Assembly: GCA_003612285.1 (NCBI GenBank)
Contig: RAYE01000027.1
Coordinates: 1-64,000 of the forward strand
Origin: a bacterium D16-51
GTDB lineage: Bacteria > Bacillota > Clostridia > Lachnospirales > Lachnospiraceae
Reading direction: 5' to 3'
Length of the DNA stretch: 64,000 nt
How positions within the stretch are numbered: position 1 is the stretch's first letter; every line of letters starts with the position of its first letter. A program made the translations under genes and the position numbers. The notes under the pieces are model-generated. The model made no database searches. It worked only from the letters and a program-made list of their open reading frames with translations, and was not told the origin of the DNA. Below are positions 9,660-19,361 of this stretch, piece by piece.

Positions 9660-10655
9660 TCAATTTTTCCAATACATCAATACCTTTTTTCGGGATGTCT
9701 CCTCATCCAGCCCGAATTTGACGGCAACTTTTTCAACCGTATCAATGAGGGTGCTGCCAAATTCCTGGCAGACCTCTGTCAGGGAACGGATTCCTTTTTC
9801 TTCGCCCTCGGCCCTTCCCTGAGCCTCGCCCTCAGCCCTTCCCCGAGCCTCGCCCTCGGCAATGCCGGCATTGCGGATGGTCTTTGCTTCATATTCCAAA
9901 ATTTTGCCTCCCATAACGTTCTTCACCCCTTCCTTTAAAACAGCGTATTTCTTTGCAATGTGTTCCAATACTTTGTTGGACATATCTATGATGGTACATT
10001 TCGTATATTCGTCAATCTCTCCCTGCCCCATCAAACTTTCCAGCTGGTTTATGATAGTTTCATATGTCCGCTGCAGTCTGCCAAGCTTTTCAGCACTGGC
10101 ATTGTATTCTTCAAAATGGTTTTCATAAGCAAAAATATGGAAAGGGATTAAAAACAGAAGCCCTTTTTCAAAAATCTGCTGTACAGTATATTTTTTTGCT
10201 TTTAAAGCGGGGATATCATAGCAGACAGTCCCGCCGGGTGTTTCCATTTCAACGGAAAGGCTGTCAGGTGTATTGCCAGTGTCCCTTAAAAACAATACAG
10301 CGGAATGTGGGAAAGACACTTTCAATGTGCTGCCGCAGACTTTCCCGCTGTCCAGCGCAATCTGGGTGTCATATTCAAAAAAACGAACCAGAAGGCTGGA
10401 ATCAGTGCTGCTCTGGCATTCCAGGTGGTATTTCTTCTCAGTGTCCCCTATGACCCTGAAACCGGAATCCGTAATCCTCTCCTGTTCGTTCCCATCCTGC
10501 CGGTTCTGAAAGTGTTCATTTGGGGAAAAGACTATTTTTTCACTGCCCGTGTAATGCTCCCCAAATATCTCATTGATAACAGGCAGGATCAGACTGCTGC
10601 AGTCATTGAGCAGAGTCCGAAATACATCATCATACGGCGTACTGGAAGAATCCAT
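9660..10655 (-). CDS. Rpn-family recombination-promoting nuclease/transposase
   Basis: PD-(D/E)XK nuclease-family 'transposase' of the Rpn/YhgA group, which cleaves DNA and promotes RecA-independent recombination in the E. coli homologues. TPYDDVFRTLL at the N-terminus, ITDSGFR (Asp) and YHLECQS (E-x-Q) form the expected catalytic set. The 331-residue length is typical. Near residues 268-292 a short Glu/Gly/Ala/Arg-rich repeat is encoded by imperfect tandem DNA copies. The gene looks intact and has its own terminator. No inverted repeats bound it, as usual for the family. Confidence 0.85.
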   Translation of the reverse strand: MDSSSTPYDDVFRTLLNDCSSLILPVINEIFGEHYTGSEKIVFSPNEHFQNRQDGNEQERITDSGFRVIGDTEKKYHLECQSSTDSSLLVRFFEYDTQIALDSGKVCGSTLKVSFPHSAVLFLRDTGNTPDSLSVEMETPGGTVCYDIPALKAKKYTVQQIFEKGLLFLIPFHIFAYENHFEEYNASAEKLGRLQRTYETIINQLESLMGQGEIDEYTKCTIIDMSNKVLEHIAKKYAVLKEGVKNVMGGKILEYEAKTIRNAGIAEGEARGRAEGEAQGRAEGEEKGIRSLTEVCQEFGSTLIDTVEKVAVKFGLDEETSRKKVLMYWKN

Positions 10656-10914
10656 ACTCCCTCCTTGTGTGTTCTACTCCATAAAGCGACATACCGGACG
10701 GATATATCCGGCTATATACTTGGCTTCATTGTACCATCATAGCGATAAAAAAGCAAATTGTGTTTTTACGTGGTAACCATGGGTGTAGATATAAAAAGGT
10801 GGTTACGTTTTCAATTCTGTGTTATACTATGGCCAGATATAGCCTCTCAGATTCATAAGGGCTGGTTTAGATTTGTGTATTGACAATTGAATACTGTGGG
10901 ATTTTGGAAAGATA

Positions 10915-11130
10915 TCAAATAAACAGCGCACTACTGTCCCTTGGCGGTATGTTAAAAATCCTTGGATTGTCCTTTTGCTGGATATGTACGGTTCTGCCGT
11001 ATTTGGAATCGGAACAGGGATGTTCACAGAAACATCCTTTTTTCCTGTTGGCAAGGGGACACCGGTATTTTTCACGGTGCTTTGCTTTTTCCACACCATC
11101 GTGGTGCATGCCAATCATCAGATTGATCAA
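10915..11130 (-). pseudogene. DDE transposase fragment (IS1182-like)
   Basis: A minus-strand frame of 71 codons shows KYRCPLA followed by a Cys-rich stretch and CSDSKYGRTVHI, then a PRDS segment. This resembles the middle of DDE transposases of the IS1182-like group in Firmicutes. Both ends are missing. It lies inside the collapsed ISKra4-type element, on the opposite strand to that element's own transposase fragment. Confidence 0.5.
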
Positions 11131-11481
11131 TTTGTTGCCGATCTCTGCGACCAGCTTGAGGATGGGAAATATGAGGATGTACTTAAATTATTATCTGCTT
11201 ATAAAGACATAACTGTACCAGCAGGAACAGTGAATCTTTATAATTACATCAGCAATAATAAGGCAAACATCAATTATCCGGCCTACAAAAAGCGCGGATA
11301 TTTTATAGGGAGCGGAGCCATTGAAGGCGGAAATAAAACGGTTCTACAGTCACGCCTCAAACAGGCTGGTATGCGCTGGAATCCGATAACCGCACAATAT
11401 ATGCTGTCTTTAAAAGCTAAAGAAAAAAGCGGGTTATGGTATTCATTCGTAATTCCTCTTACACGGAACATGATGGGATAA
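11110..11481 (+). pseudogene. ISKra4-family transposase C-terminal fragment
   Basis: About 120 codons resemble the C-terminus of ISKra4-family transposases: KRGYFIGSGAIEGGNK, LKQAGMRWNP and the YMLSLKAK stretch. The N-terminal two thirds are missing. The open frame reaches back to 10975, but residues before about 11110 overlap the opposite-strand fragment and do not look native. Confidence 0.7.
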
Positions 11482-11646
11482 CCGGAAGCTTATCCCATCA
11501 AAATACCACCCAAAAATATCTACACCCAGTAACCATCTGCCATATCTTTCCATATAATAATCAGAAAAAAGCTGCTATTCACGACCTATTCCTGAAACAT
11601 GGGGTTAAAACGGCCATGAATAGAACGAAAAAACAGAGGTGCAAAT

Positions 11647-12192
11647 ATGCTGGTAACAACTGATTACAACAGGCAGAATGCCGTGGAATATGCAAGAAAA
11701 TGGGCATTTTCCAGAAACCCGCTGTTTTACAATTTTGCCGGAATCGGAGGGGACTGTACCAGTTTTATTTCCCAATGTATCTATGCCGGCTGCTGTGAAA
11801 TGAATTACCAGCCAGAAAATGGCTGGTATTATAGAAGCCTGGAGGACCGTTCCCCATCCTGGTCAGGCGTATCCTTTTTTTACCAATTTATGGTAACAAA
11901 CCAATTAAATGGCCCATATGCTGTAGAATCCTATGCAGGCGGCCTGGAATTAGGAGACGTCATACAGCTCCAAAATGATATGGGAAGGTTTTACCATACG
12001 CTTTTAGTAACAGGGTTTGAAGATGGAACATATCTTGTCAGCGCACATACGGATGACGCCTATAACAGAAGGCTGGACACATATCAATACGCTGATGCCC
12101 GTTACCTCCATATAACCGGAATACGGGAATATAAAAAAGATGAAAAATCATGTTTTTCTAATTTTTATAACGGGATTTCTTTTTATGGATAA
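11647..12192 (+). CDS. Amidase_6-domain protein
   Basis: Putative amidase/peptidase of the Amidase_6 (NlpC/P60-related) family. Nearly the whole 181-residue protein is the domain: YNRQNAVEYARKWA, GGDCTSFISQC with candidate nucleophile Cys37, PSWSGV, and candidate His117 in RFYHTLLV. There is no signal peptide, so cytoplasmic or spore-associated action is more likely than secretion. AGAGGTG lies five bases before the ATG. It stands alone between the IS remnant and the yyaL-like gene. Confidence 0.85.
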   Translation: MLVTTDYNRQNAVEYARKWAFSRNPLFYNFAGIGGDCTSFISQCIYAGCCEMNYQPENGWYYRSLEDRSPSWSGVSFFYQFMVTNQLNGPYAVESYAGGLELGDVIQLQNDMGRFYHTLLVTGFEDGTYLVSAHTDDAYNRRLDTYQYADARYLHITGIREYKKDEKSCFSNFYNGISFYG

Positions 12193-12319
12193 GTAACTGC
12201 CAAGCAATATTAAAAGTTATTTCTTGACAGTCCCTAATATTCACGCATAAAAACATGCGATTTTCGGCATACTGAAATTACTGTGAAATGAACGTATCAA
12301 TTTCTTTATGGAGGTCCCT

Positions 12320-14296
12320 ATGAAAAACCATTTATCCAGCCAAAGCAGCCCTTACTTACTTCAGCATGCCCAAAACCCAGTCAATTGGTATCCGTGGTGT
12401 GAAGAAGCATTTGTAAAAGCAAAACGGGAAAATAAGCCTGTTTTTCTAAGCATTGGATACAGTACCTGCCATTGGTGCCATGTTATGGCGCATGAAAGCT
12501 TTGAAGACCAGGAAGTTGCTGACATATTAAACCAGCATTTTATATCCATCAAAGTAGATAAAGAAGAACGCCCAGATATAGACAGTATCTATATGGCAGT
12601 CTGCATGGCATTTACCGGCAGGGGCGGGTGGCCTATGAGCATTTTTATGACGCCTGACAAAAAACCGTTCTTTGCCGGGACTTATTTCCCTAAAAAAGCG
12701 CAATTTGGTACGATTGGGCTTATCCAGCTTTTAAGCGCCATTCAATATAAGTGGGAAAATAAACGCCAGGATTTAATCAACTCGGCCGAGTCCGTTACAA
12801 ATGCGCTGCAAAATGAGCAGCCATCCAATGGCACTGCCACTGCCAAAGAAAGCCTTATCCAGGCGGCAATATCCGAATACAGACAATCTTTTGACAAAGA
12901 ATTTGGCGGCTTTGGGCCTGCGCCAAAATTTCCAACGCCCCACAGCCTTTTATTTCTGCTGTCCTGCTACCAGAAATACATGGAAAAAGACCTTCTTAAC
13001 ATGGCAGAAACCACCTTAATGCAGATGTACCGCGGAGGACTTTTTGACCATATCGGCTATGGCTTTTCCCGCTATTCCACAGACCGCTATTATCTTGTTC
13101 CCCACTTTGAAAAAATGTTATACGACAATGCGCTTCTTATCCAAAGCTATTGCTACGCCTATTCCCTGACAAAAAATGAATCCTTCCGTGATATTGCCGA
13201 AAAGACAGCCTCCTATATCCTCCGCGAAATGACTTCAGAAGAAGGCTGCTTTTACAGCGCCCAGGATGCAGACAGTGAAGGCGTAGAAGGAAAATATTAT
13301 ACCTGGGAACCTCAGGAAATTACTGCAATTTTAGGAGAAGAAAAAGGGAAACTTTTTAACCAACATTTTGGCATTTCAGAACAGGGAAACTTTGAAGGGA
13401 AAAGCATCCCAAACCTCCTTCCTGCAAAAGAAGCTTCAAAAACTTTTGAAACCTGCCTGCCAGCACTCCGTGAATATCGGAAAAACAGGTATTCCCTCCA
13501 TTTGGACGATAAAATCCTTACCTCCTGGAATTCCCTTATGATTGCTGCATTCTCTTCCCTTTACCGAATCAGCAAAAAAGAGCTTTACCTGAAAGCAGCG
13601 AAAAAAGCATGGGATTTCCTGGAAAAAAATCTCTGTAAAAATAATATCCCTGCTATCAGTTTCCGCAATGGAATCCGTGGTGCAAATGGCGTGTTAGACG
13701 ATTATGCATGTTGTATCCATGCGCTTATATCGCTCTATGAAGCAGCTTACGAAACGTTATATTTAGATAAGGCGGCCTTTTACTGCCAAAAAACCATACA
13801 AAGTTTCTGGGATGAAAAAAACGGCGGTTTCTTCCTTACCGGACAAAATAATGAAAAACTACTGTTCTGTCCAAAAGAAACATACGATGGCGCAATCCCA
13901 AGCGGCAATTCCCTAATGTCCTGCAACCTTGTGAAACTGCAGCAGCTTATGGAAAACTTTCCTTATGAAGACCTGCTCGAAAGACAGCTTTCCTTCCAGT
14001 CTGGCATGGCAAAAGAGCATCCCTCTTCACACAGCATGTTTCTTTTCGCACTATCGGACTATTTAAATCCGGCAGAAAAAATAACAGTTGTCTGCAAAAA
14101 CCAGGAGATTCCAAAAAGCCTTTCCTGCCAGGCTCCCCTTTATGCTGCTGTCAGGATATTAAAAGAACCAACCGCAGAATACCCCCTAAAAAATAATAAA
14201 ACAACGTATTATGTCTGCCGGAACCATAACTGCCTGCCGCCGGAAAATGATTACCTGCCACCCCAAAACAATTTCCATCCGCGCTGCACTATTTAA
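12320..14296 (+). CDS. yyaL: thioredoxin-domain (DUF255) protein, YyaL/spermatogenesis-associated 20-like
   Basis: A large protein of about 658 residues. It has an N-terminal thioredoxin-like domain with CHWC (Cys50/Cys53 after [10 protein letters not shown]) and a C-terminal six-hairpin glycosidase-like region with the DADSEG and NGxLDDYA-type motifs. The family's biochemical role is not established. GGAGG lies six bases before the ATG at 12320, so the in-frame ATG at 12308 is rejected. A possible promoter is TTGACA at 12224-12229 with ATAAAA 17 bases on. It converges on the next gene; the two stop codons share TTAA. Confidence 0.88.
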   Translation: MKNHLSSQSSPYLLQHAQNPVNWYPWCEEAFVKAKRENKPVFLSIGYSTCHWCHVMAHESFEDQEVADILNQHFISIKVDKEERPDIDSIYMAVCMAFTGRGGWPMSIFMTPDKKPFFAGTYFPKKAQFGTIGLIQLLSAIQYKWENKRQDLINSAESVTNALQNEQPSNGTATAKESLIQAAISEYRQSFDKEFGGFGPAPKFPTPHSLLFLLSCYQKYMEKDLLNMAETTLMQMYRGGLFDHIGYGFSRYSTDRYYLVPHFEKMLYDNALLIQSYCYAYSLTKNESFRDIAEKTASYILREMTSEEGCFYSAQDADSEGVEGKYYTWEPQEITAILGEEKGKLFNQHFGISEQGNFEGKSIPNLLPAKEASKTFETCLPALREYRKNRYSLHLDDKILTSWNSLMIAAFSSLYRISKKELYLKAAKKAWDFLEKNLCKNNIPAISFRNGIRGANGVLDDYACCIHALISLYEAAYETLYLDKAAFYCQKTIQSFWDEKNGGFFLTGQNNEKLLFCPKETYDGAIPSGNSLMSCNLVKLQQLMENFPYEDLLERQLSFQSGMAKEHPSSHSMFLFALSDYLNPAEKITVVCKNQEIPKSLSCQAPLYAAVRILKEPTAEYPLKNNKTTYYVCRNHNCLPPENDYLPPQNNFHPRCTI

Positions 14297-14895
14297 TCCA
14301 GATATATCTTCCGAATTATCTGAATACATGCATCTTCGCCCAATTCACCGCTGTTAAGCGTAGCATGGTAATTCACTGGCGCTCCCCATACACGGTCTGT
14401 ATAATGCGAATAATAAATCTTCCTCCGTGTATCTTTATCATCAATCCGCTTCTCTATTGGCTTGCCATTGTCTCCATACTGCTCAAGAATCCGTTTTGCA
14501 CGGCTGTGTTTATCTGCGCAGATGAAGATATGCAGGCAGTCTTCCCTGTCCCGCAGGATATAGTCGCTGCACCGTCCAATAATCACACAAGGTTCTTTTT
14601 GGGCAAGCTCCTTTATGATTTTTGCCTGTGCAAAGTAGATGACATCCGCAGGATTATCCTCCGGCACATGGAACGGGGAATGTTTCATGGCCAGATTCCA
14701 CAGCAGGCTGTTATTCGCTGCTGCATACTCCGATGCTTTTTCGATAAAACCAGGGGCAAAACCTGTTTCCGATGCAATACGGTCTAAGATTTCTTTATCA
14801 TAATAGGAAATATCCAGCTGCTCTGCCAGGCTTTTCACTATGCTGTGTCCGCCGCTTCCAAACTGACGGCTTATCGTAATTACTTTTTTTCTCAT
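14293..14895 (-). CDS. cytidylate kinase-like protein (AAA_26)
   Basis: A P-loop kinase-like protein of 200 residues, starting [14 protein letters not shown] with a GSGGHS phosphate-binding loop, followed by YYDKEIL and [11 protein letters not shown]. This is the 'cytidylate kinase-like family' common in clostridia; its substrate is unknown. It overlaps the 3' end of the convergent yyaL-like gene by four bases. Its start lies four bases before the stop of the upstream MATE remnant, so it was once translationally coupled to that transporter gene. Confidence 0.85.
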   Translation of the reverse strand: MRKKVITISRQFGSGGHSIVKSLAEQLDISYYDKEILDRIASETGFAPGFIEKASEYAAANNSLLWNLAMKHSPFHVPEDNPADVIYFAQAKIIKELAQKEPCVIIGRCSDYILRDREDCLHIFICADKHSRAKRILEQYGDNGKPIEKRIDDKDTRRKIYYSHYTDRVWGAPVNYHATLNSGELGEDACIQIIRKIYLD

Positions 14896-15560
14896 GCCTT
14901 TTCCTCCAATCTGGTATCACCCATTTTTTTCAATTCCTTTGCCACTAAGACGGCCGCTAGGAAGAATGCCAGCACTTCCGCCACCGGCCCTGCCCAAAGT
15001 ATGCCGATTAAGCCGGAAACTTTTGCCAGGATCAGCATAGCCGGGATATAAAAAATCACCTGTTTTGCAAGCGACACCACCGTGGCCTTGCCCGGATGGC
15101 CGATTGCCTGGAACAACGTCCCTCCAAAAAGGGAGGCTATGGCTATGGCGAGGGTTGAAACCGGCGCTATGATATTCGTCGCCCCATTTCCAAGCATACC
15201 AACTCCCTGCCCGATGAATACCTGGTCTACCATGTTATACAGGGAATTGATGACCATAGAGATATTACTAAGGCGGTTAAATATCGAATGAATTTTACGC
15301 AGAATAAATTTCTATCTGCAAGGCGGAAGATTGAGCTGTAGCGAGTGCTACAGCGATTGATGGTGCTAGATGTCCGGTGGACATCTGTTAAGCACGGACC
15401 GTAGCGGAGCGTAGACCAACGCAGCAGATAGAAATTTAGGCAAGTAAAAACATCGACATTTAACCGCCTTAGTAATAATACCGGGGATAGCAAATCCCCT
15501 TAGCAACCTGCCAATCCGGTCTATCCCCAGCGGATTGGCGTTTGTCTGTACTTCACTCAT
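14892..15560 (-). pseudogene. MATE efflux transporter remnant (MITE insertion plus internal deletion)
   Basis: The N-terminus starts at ATG 15560 (MSEVQTNANPLG) and reads to AIPGII. A MITE interrupts it at 15265-15475, and coding resumes with SMVINSLYNMVDQ at 15257. Shortly after GMLGNGATN the sequence jumps to C-terminal MATE residues (FQAIGHPGKAT), so roughly 300 residues are missing. Removing the MITE and one TA restores the frame across the insertion. The gene followed marR and was probably its target. It cannot make a working transporter. Confidence 0.88.
15263..15477. mobile_element. MITE-A copy 1 (211 bp, TA duplication)
   Basis: The element at 15265-15475 is bounded by inverted TTACTAAGGCGGTTAAAT ends and flanked by TA on both sides. 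It has no ORF. Internal palindromes (AAATTTCTATCTGC with its complement, GCTGTAGC...GCTACAGC and AGATGTCC...GGACATCT) would fold into a branched structure. It is identical by eye to the copy at 29974-30184. A TA duplication is typical of IS630/Tc1-type transposition. Confidence 0.9.
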
Positions 15561-15658
15561 AAAATCTTCCTTCTTTCTACTATAAAATTTTAATAATAGA
15601 GGCCTGTTTTGGATTCTATTATATTTTTGCTTACGCATCACGGCATGCCGCCACAATA

Positions 15659-15674
15659 TGTAAGTGTGCTTACA
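15659..15674. promoter_or_regulatory. candidate MarR operator 1
   Basis: TGTAAG-TGTG-CTTACA is a near-palindrome with the same half-site as two other sites around the marR gene. It lies about 100 bases upstream of the MATE remnant start. Confidence 0.6.
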
Positions 15675-15725
15675 ATTTGATGATAAAAATTCCATCTTCC
15701 TTTCATTTTTCATTATTGTCTCTTT

Positions 15726-15746
15726 TTTGTCAGTATACTTACAAAA
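15726..15746. promoter_or_regulatory. candidate MarR operator 2
   Basis: TTTTGTCAGTATACTTACAA is a near-palindrome centred on GTATAC and matches the other two sites. It lies between marR and the MATE remnant. Confidence 0.6.
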
Positions 15747-15804
15747 TAGGTATAAATTACCTCTATTTCCATTCTTATCGTTAAAAATATTGAAGCAGGT
15801 AAAA

Positions 15805-16230
15805 TCATGCTTCAATATTTTTCCACAGCTTTCTCAATGTTACCTGAAACTGTTCCAGTTCACTCTTCGGAATATCCCCATGCAGCTTTAGCATAAACTG
15901 GTATAGTTTCTCCACCAAATGCTCACAGGCAGCAATCCCTTCTTCTGTCACCGTCAAAATATTTCGCCGGGCGTCCTCTTCTGAGACCGTCCGCTGAATA
16001 TATCCCCTGGACTCCATTGTCCGAAGCATCTGGTTCGCCGTGGAGCGCTTAATTGAGAAAAGTTGCTCAATGTCTTTCTGATAAACTTCTTTTCCGACAT
16101 TCTGGGTTAAATGCTGTAAAATCCAGCACTGATGGATTGTCAGGTTCTCTGTTTCCATCGTCGTCTGGTTCAGCTTGTTATATATCAGGTTTGACAGGAC
16201 ACGGACTTCCAACCCTAAATTTTCAATCAT
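15805..16230 (-). CDS. MarR-family transcriptional regulator
   Basis: A winged-helix regulator of about 141 residues. Helices around VYQKDIEQLFSIKRSTANQML form the DNA-binding core, and a wing with EEDARRNILTVTEEG follows. The start is ATG 16230, preceded by GAGGAGAGAGGA; an upstream in-frame GTG would lie within that ribosome site. It precedes the MATE remnant on the same strand, and palindromes upstream of both suggest it represses itself and the transporter. The inducer is unknown. The regulator is intact although its presumed target is broken. Confidence 0.9.
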   Translation of the reverse strand: MIENLGLEVRVLSNLIYNKLNQTTMETENLTIHQCWILQHLTQNVGKEVYQKDIEQLFSIKRSTANQMLRTMESRGYIQRTVSEEDARRNILTVTEEGIAACEHLVEKLYQFMLKLHGDIPKSELEQFQVTLRKLWKNIEA

Positions 16231-16283
16231 TATCCTCTCTCCTCGCGGCACTTCCCACTCGTTTTAGCGCATCTTAAAACATT

Positions 16284-16308
16284 ATTTCGTAAGTATGCAT
16301 ACAATAAT
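16284..16308. promoter_or_regulatory. candidate MarR operator 3
   Basis: A palindrome around CGTAAGTATGCATACAA lies 55-80 bases before the marR start and shares the GTAAG/CATAC half-sites of the other two. It is a likely autoregulation site. Confidence 0.6.
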
Positions 16309-16328
16309 AACACTCCCGCAATTCTAAG

Positions 16329-18428
16329 TCAATACGTATTCACATTCTTCTTAAACCCAATGTAAGTAACAGTGAAATATGCCGCATAAATTCCAAAAAA
16401 CAATGCCGCCCCCATCAGAAAGTAAGCCGCCGATGACGTATGGACGCCCGTATAAAAGTTAAAGCGGTTTCCAGCATAGACCGTAACCAGCCCGCTAATC
16501 AGCAAAGCCATAACTGCTGGACAAATGTAATATCCCAGAAGCTGTTTTAAAATAATCCGATTGATTTCTTTTCTTCCATACCCAATCTGTGAAAGCACAC
16601 GGTAGCGGAACCTGTATTTTACTGAATCGCTAAGCTGCTGTACGGAAAGCACCGTCAGGGCTACGCAAAGGAACACCAGCCCTACATAAAATAGGGGGAA
16701 TATTATAGAGGACAGCATATATTTAATCTCTGGAACCAGGTTATCCCTTACCAGATTTTTCGCTGCATAAACGACGATGGAATCCGAACCGGAGCAGGAA
16801 TTTCCACGTTCTTCCCCTTCCCAGTCGTCTGCCGCAGCTTCCGTCATGACATGGCCCTGGGAATTCACTTTTTCCGTCTCTTCCTCTATGTCATCCAACA
16901 AACTCTGCAGATTCCCCGGCGCATTTCCTTCAATATCCACCGCCATTTCTGCATAGTATGGGTTCATTCCTTCCAGCACAGCGTCTGGCACCACAAGGAT
17001 ATAATCTCCGCCATTATGCCCATCCTGTGAAAAGCTCTCCGTATGGTATCCGGCAAAAGAAAGCCTTCCATCTGTCCCGTTTACCTCAATCTGTTCTGAA
17101 AAATCCCCAGTCTGCCCTAATACCCGCTCTTTTATATGAATTGCATACGCATCTTCTTTCAGGGCAATTTCTGGCAGGTTCAGCATTTTACGCAGGTGAT
17201 TATAATCAGAAATCCCCATGTAGGTATCGTAATCACAGTAAACCATCTCATCATTCTGGTTAATTTCTTCCATGTCCGGCGTTCCGTCCGCCTTCCGGTA
17301 ATCTGAGCCAAATTCTCGCAGATGGCTATAGAGGTAGGCGTTTACCTGGTTTGTCCCATTCTCATAGATTCGGTAAGTATAAACTTCATTCACCTGCGTT
17401 TCCTTTTTAAGCAGGGCAATCTCCCGATGAAAATCCTCATCTGCATTGCTGCTGTATACCTGCACATCAAAAGGAAATTTATTAATCAGCGCCTGGTTCT
17501 GGAAATGGTTAAACATAAACGCTACAGCGCTTCCCATAAGCGCCAGGGTAAACAGCGCCGTCAGCGTTCCCATAGAAAAACTCATCGTTTTCACTTTGGA
17601 AGAAAACTGGCGCAGCAGGAACAGATTATCCCCACGGTAAACCGCATTTCCTTTCTTCCTTACATAGCAGGAAATCCATGCGGCGATTCCTGTATAAAAC
17701 AGATAGATACTAAGAACCAGCCCGATCAGGAATGCCGTCAGGATTCCTATATCCCAATTTTTATAACAAAACAGAAAAACGCCAAATAAAATAAGAATCA
17801 AAATAGAAAATGGAAGGAGCATCCGTTTTATTTTCTCGTGTTTTTCACCAATTTCCTCATTCCGCCTCTGGCTCTCCATCAAGTCATGGATATTCATTTT
17901 CTTAAACCTTCTCCTGCAGCGGAAAAGCGCCAGCAGATAACACCCGAAAAAGCAGGCCGCCGTCATCAGAATACAATTTTTATTCAATTCCAGATGAATA
18001 CGGTAATCCATCTGGATCATGCTGTAAAAAACAGACAGCAGAATCTGCTGCAGCAAGAACCCAAGCCCCATGCCTGCAAGAAAAGCGCCCATGCCAAGCA
18101 TCACATTCTCCCTGATATACAGCATCGAAATTTCCCTTTTCTTCATCCCAATCAGCAGATAGATCCCAAATTCCCGGCTCCGCTTTTCCAAAATAAACCG
18201 CACCATATAGTTAATCAGCCATGCCACAATCAGGACAATGAAAAAAGTCGCAATTCCCGTCATAACCGCCATTATATCTGCCATATCGAAAAGTCCCTGC
18301 ACATCTTTGGAAAATAAAAGCGTATTAAAGGAAAACATCAGCGCCGTAACCACAGCCATCGTCATAAAATACACCAGATAATCCCTTGCGGATCGTTTTA
18401 CGTTCCGAAAAGCCAGTTTATTCATCAT
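16329..18428 (-). CDS. FtsX-like ABC permease, BceB type
   Basis: Membrane subunit of a peptide-antibiotic detoxification and sensing transporter. About 700 residues with FtsX domains at each end, roughly ten membrane segments and a large extracellular domain (about residues 310-560) typical of BceB. The start is ATG 18428 with GGGAGG 11 bases upstream; the next codon is also ATG. It overlaps the stop of the ATPase gene. With the ATPase it should respond to cell-wall-active peptides and signal to the adjacent histidine kinase. Confidence 0.9.
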   Translation of the reverse strand: MMNKLAFRNVKRSARDYLVYFMTMAVVTALMFSFNTLLFSKDVQGLFDMADIMAVMTGIATFFIVLIVAWLINYMVRFILEKRSREFGIYLLIGMKKREISMLYIRENVMLGMGAFLAGMGLGFLLQQILLSVFYSMIQMDYRIHLELNKNCILMTAACFFGCYLLALFRCRRRFKKMNIHDLMESQRRNEEIGEKHEKIKRMLLPFSILILILFGVFLFCYKNWDIGILTAFLIGLVLSIYLFYTGIAAWISCYVRKKGNAVYRGDNLFLLRQFSSKVKTMSFSMGTLTALFTLALMGSAVAFMFNHFQNQALINKFPFDVQVYSSNADEDFHREIALLKKETQVNEVYTYRIYENGTNQVNAYLYSHLREFGSDYRKADGTPDMEEINQNDEMVYCDYDTYMGISDYNHLRKMLNLPEIALKEDAYAIHIKERVLGQTGDFSEQIEVNGTDGRLSFAGYHTESFSQDGHNGGDYILVVPDAVLEGMNPYYAEMAVDIEGNAPGNLQSLLDDIEEETEKVNSQGHVMTEAAADDWEGEERGNSCSGSDSIVVYAAKNLVRDNLVPEIKYMLSSIIFPLFYVGLVFLCVALTVLSVQQLSDSVKYRFRYRVLSQIGYGRKEINRIILKQLLGYYICPAVMALLISGLVTVYAGNRFNFYTGVHTSSAAYFLMGAALFFGIYAAYFTVTYIGFKKNVNTY

Positions 18429-19185
18429 GGGACAGCGCACCTCCCGTCAGCGACAGGACGTCTAAAATTTCATTTAGAAAGTCCCGCCGTTTTTTCTCCC
18501 CCCTGACCAGCTCATGAAAGATTTTGCCATCCTTCAAAAACAGGATGCGCCGACAGTAGCTTGCCGAAAAAGCATCGTGCGTTACCATAAATATAGTCGC
18601 TCCCATTTTGCTGTTCATATCCGTAAAGGTTTCCAGAAGCGTCTGCGCAGACAGGGAATCCAAAGCCCCCGTCGGTTCGTCCGCCAGTAAGAGCGCAGGA
18701 TGGTTTGCCAGCGCCCTTGCACAGGCACACCGCTGTTTCTGCCCGCCGGACACTAGATAAGGATACTGGTCTTTTACATCCTCAATCCCAAGAAGGCGCA
18801 GCAGTTCTCTGCACCGTTTCTGAATCTCTTTTTTTCCTTTCCTGTGAAGCGTCATGGCAAGCATCATATTTTCTTCCAGCGTCAGCGTGTCGAGAAGATT
18901 GTATTCCTGAAACACGAAGCCAAGATTTTCTTTGCGGAAATCAGAAAGCTGGTCCTCCGATAGTTCTGTAATATCCGTATCCCCATAATAAATATGCCCT
19001 GCCGTCACACTGTCTATTGTAGACAGCAGGTTCAAAAGGGTAGTCTTGCCAGAACCGGAAGAACCCATTACACCAATAAACTCACCCTTCTCTACCACAA
19101 AGCTCACCCTGCCAACTGCCTTTGTCACATGATTTCCATTTCCGTAATATTTTTCCACATCACATACACGTATTGTATCCTGCAT
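18418..19185 (-). CDS. ABC transporter ATP-binding protein, BceA type
   Basis: ATPase partner of the BceB-like permease, 255 residues. Walker A is GSSGSGKTT, the Q-loop FVFQEYNLL, the signature VSGGQKQR and Walker B LLADEPTGALD. A GAAAGGAGCAG ribosome site precedes the ATG. An inverted repeat at 19255-19289 upstream may bind the paired response regulator. Confidence 0.93.
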   Translation of the reverse strand: MQDTIRVCDVEKYYGNGNHVTKAVGRVSFVVEKGEFIGVMGSSGSGKTTLLNLLSTIDSVTAGHIYYGDTDITELSEDQLSDFRKENLGFVFQEYNLLDTLTLEENMMLAMTLHRKGKKEIQKRCRELLRLLGIEDVKDQYPYLVSGGQKQRCACARALANHPALLLADEPTGALDSLSAQTLLETFTDMNSKMGATIFMVTHDAFSASYCRRILFLKDGKIFHELVRGEKKRRDFLNEILDVLSLTGGALSHDE

Positions 19186-19254
19186 ATCCTGCTGCTCCTT
19201 TCTCTGATGATATGTTCCTTACTATAACAGGAAATGCATCTGCTTTGTATCGGA

Positions 19255-19289
19255 TTATCTTTCCTGAATCTTACAGTTTTGAAAGATAA
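19255..19289 (-). promoter_or_regulatory. inverted repeat upstream of the BceAB-like genes
   Basis: TTATCTTTC (19255-19263) and GAAAGATAA (19281-19289) form a perfect 9-base inverted repeat with 17 bases between. It sits 70-105 bases before the ATPase start, with TATAGT (a possible -10) downstream. This is the expected place for response-regulator binding, but the BceR consensus could not be matched with confidence. Confidence 0.5.
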
Positions 19290-19361
19290 CGGATATGTTA
19301 CTGTTCACTCCGTTCACAGCAGCCTTCGCGAATCCATTAAAAATACGCTCCGCAAATGGGA

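Larger units (their letters stand above)
10773..11535. mobile_element. collapsed ISKra4-type element with target duplication
   Basis: The sequence TGGGTGTAGATAT (from 10780) is matched in inverse orientation at the right end (ending 11528). GTAACCA flanks both sides (10773-10779 and 11529-11535), which I read as a 7-bp target duplication. The interior is only about 750 bp, roughly half a normal ISKra4-type element, and carries two transposase fragments on opposite strands. It is a dead element whose boundaries are still legible. Confidence 0.65.

Noticed and set aside
9780-9860. Short tandem repeat resembling a CRISPR or phase-variable tract
   Set aside because: It encodes a Glu/Gly-rich repeat in the Rpn-family protein, a normal feature of that family; no spacers are present.
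10827-11114. A 95-codon minus-strand frame within the IS remnant
   Set aside because: It overlaps the DDE transposase fragment in another frame and has no recognisable content.
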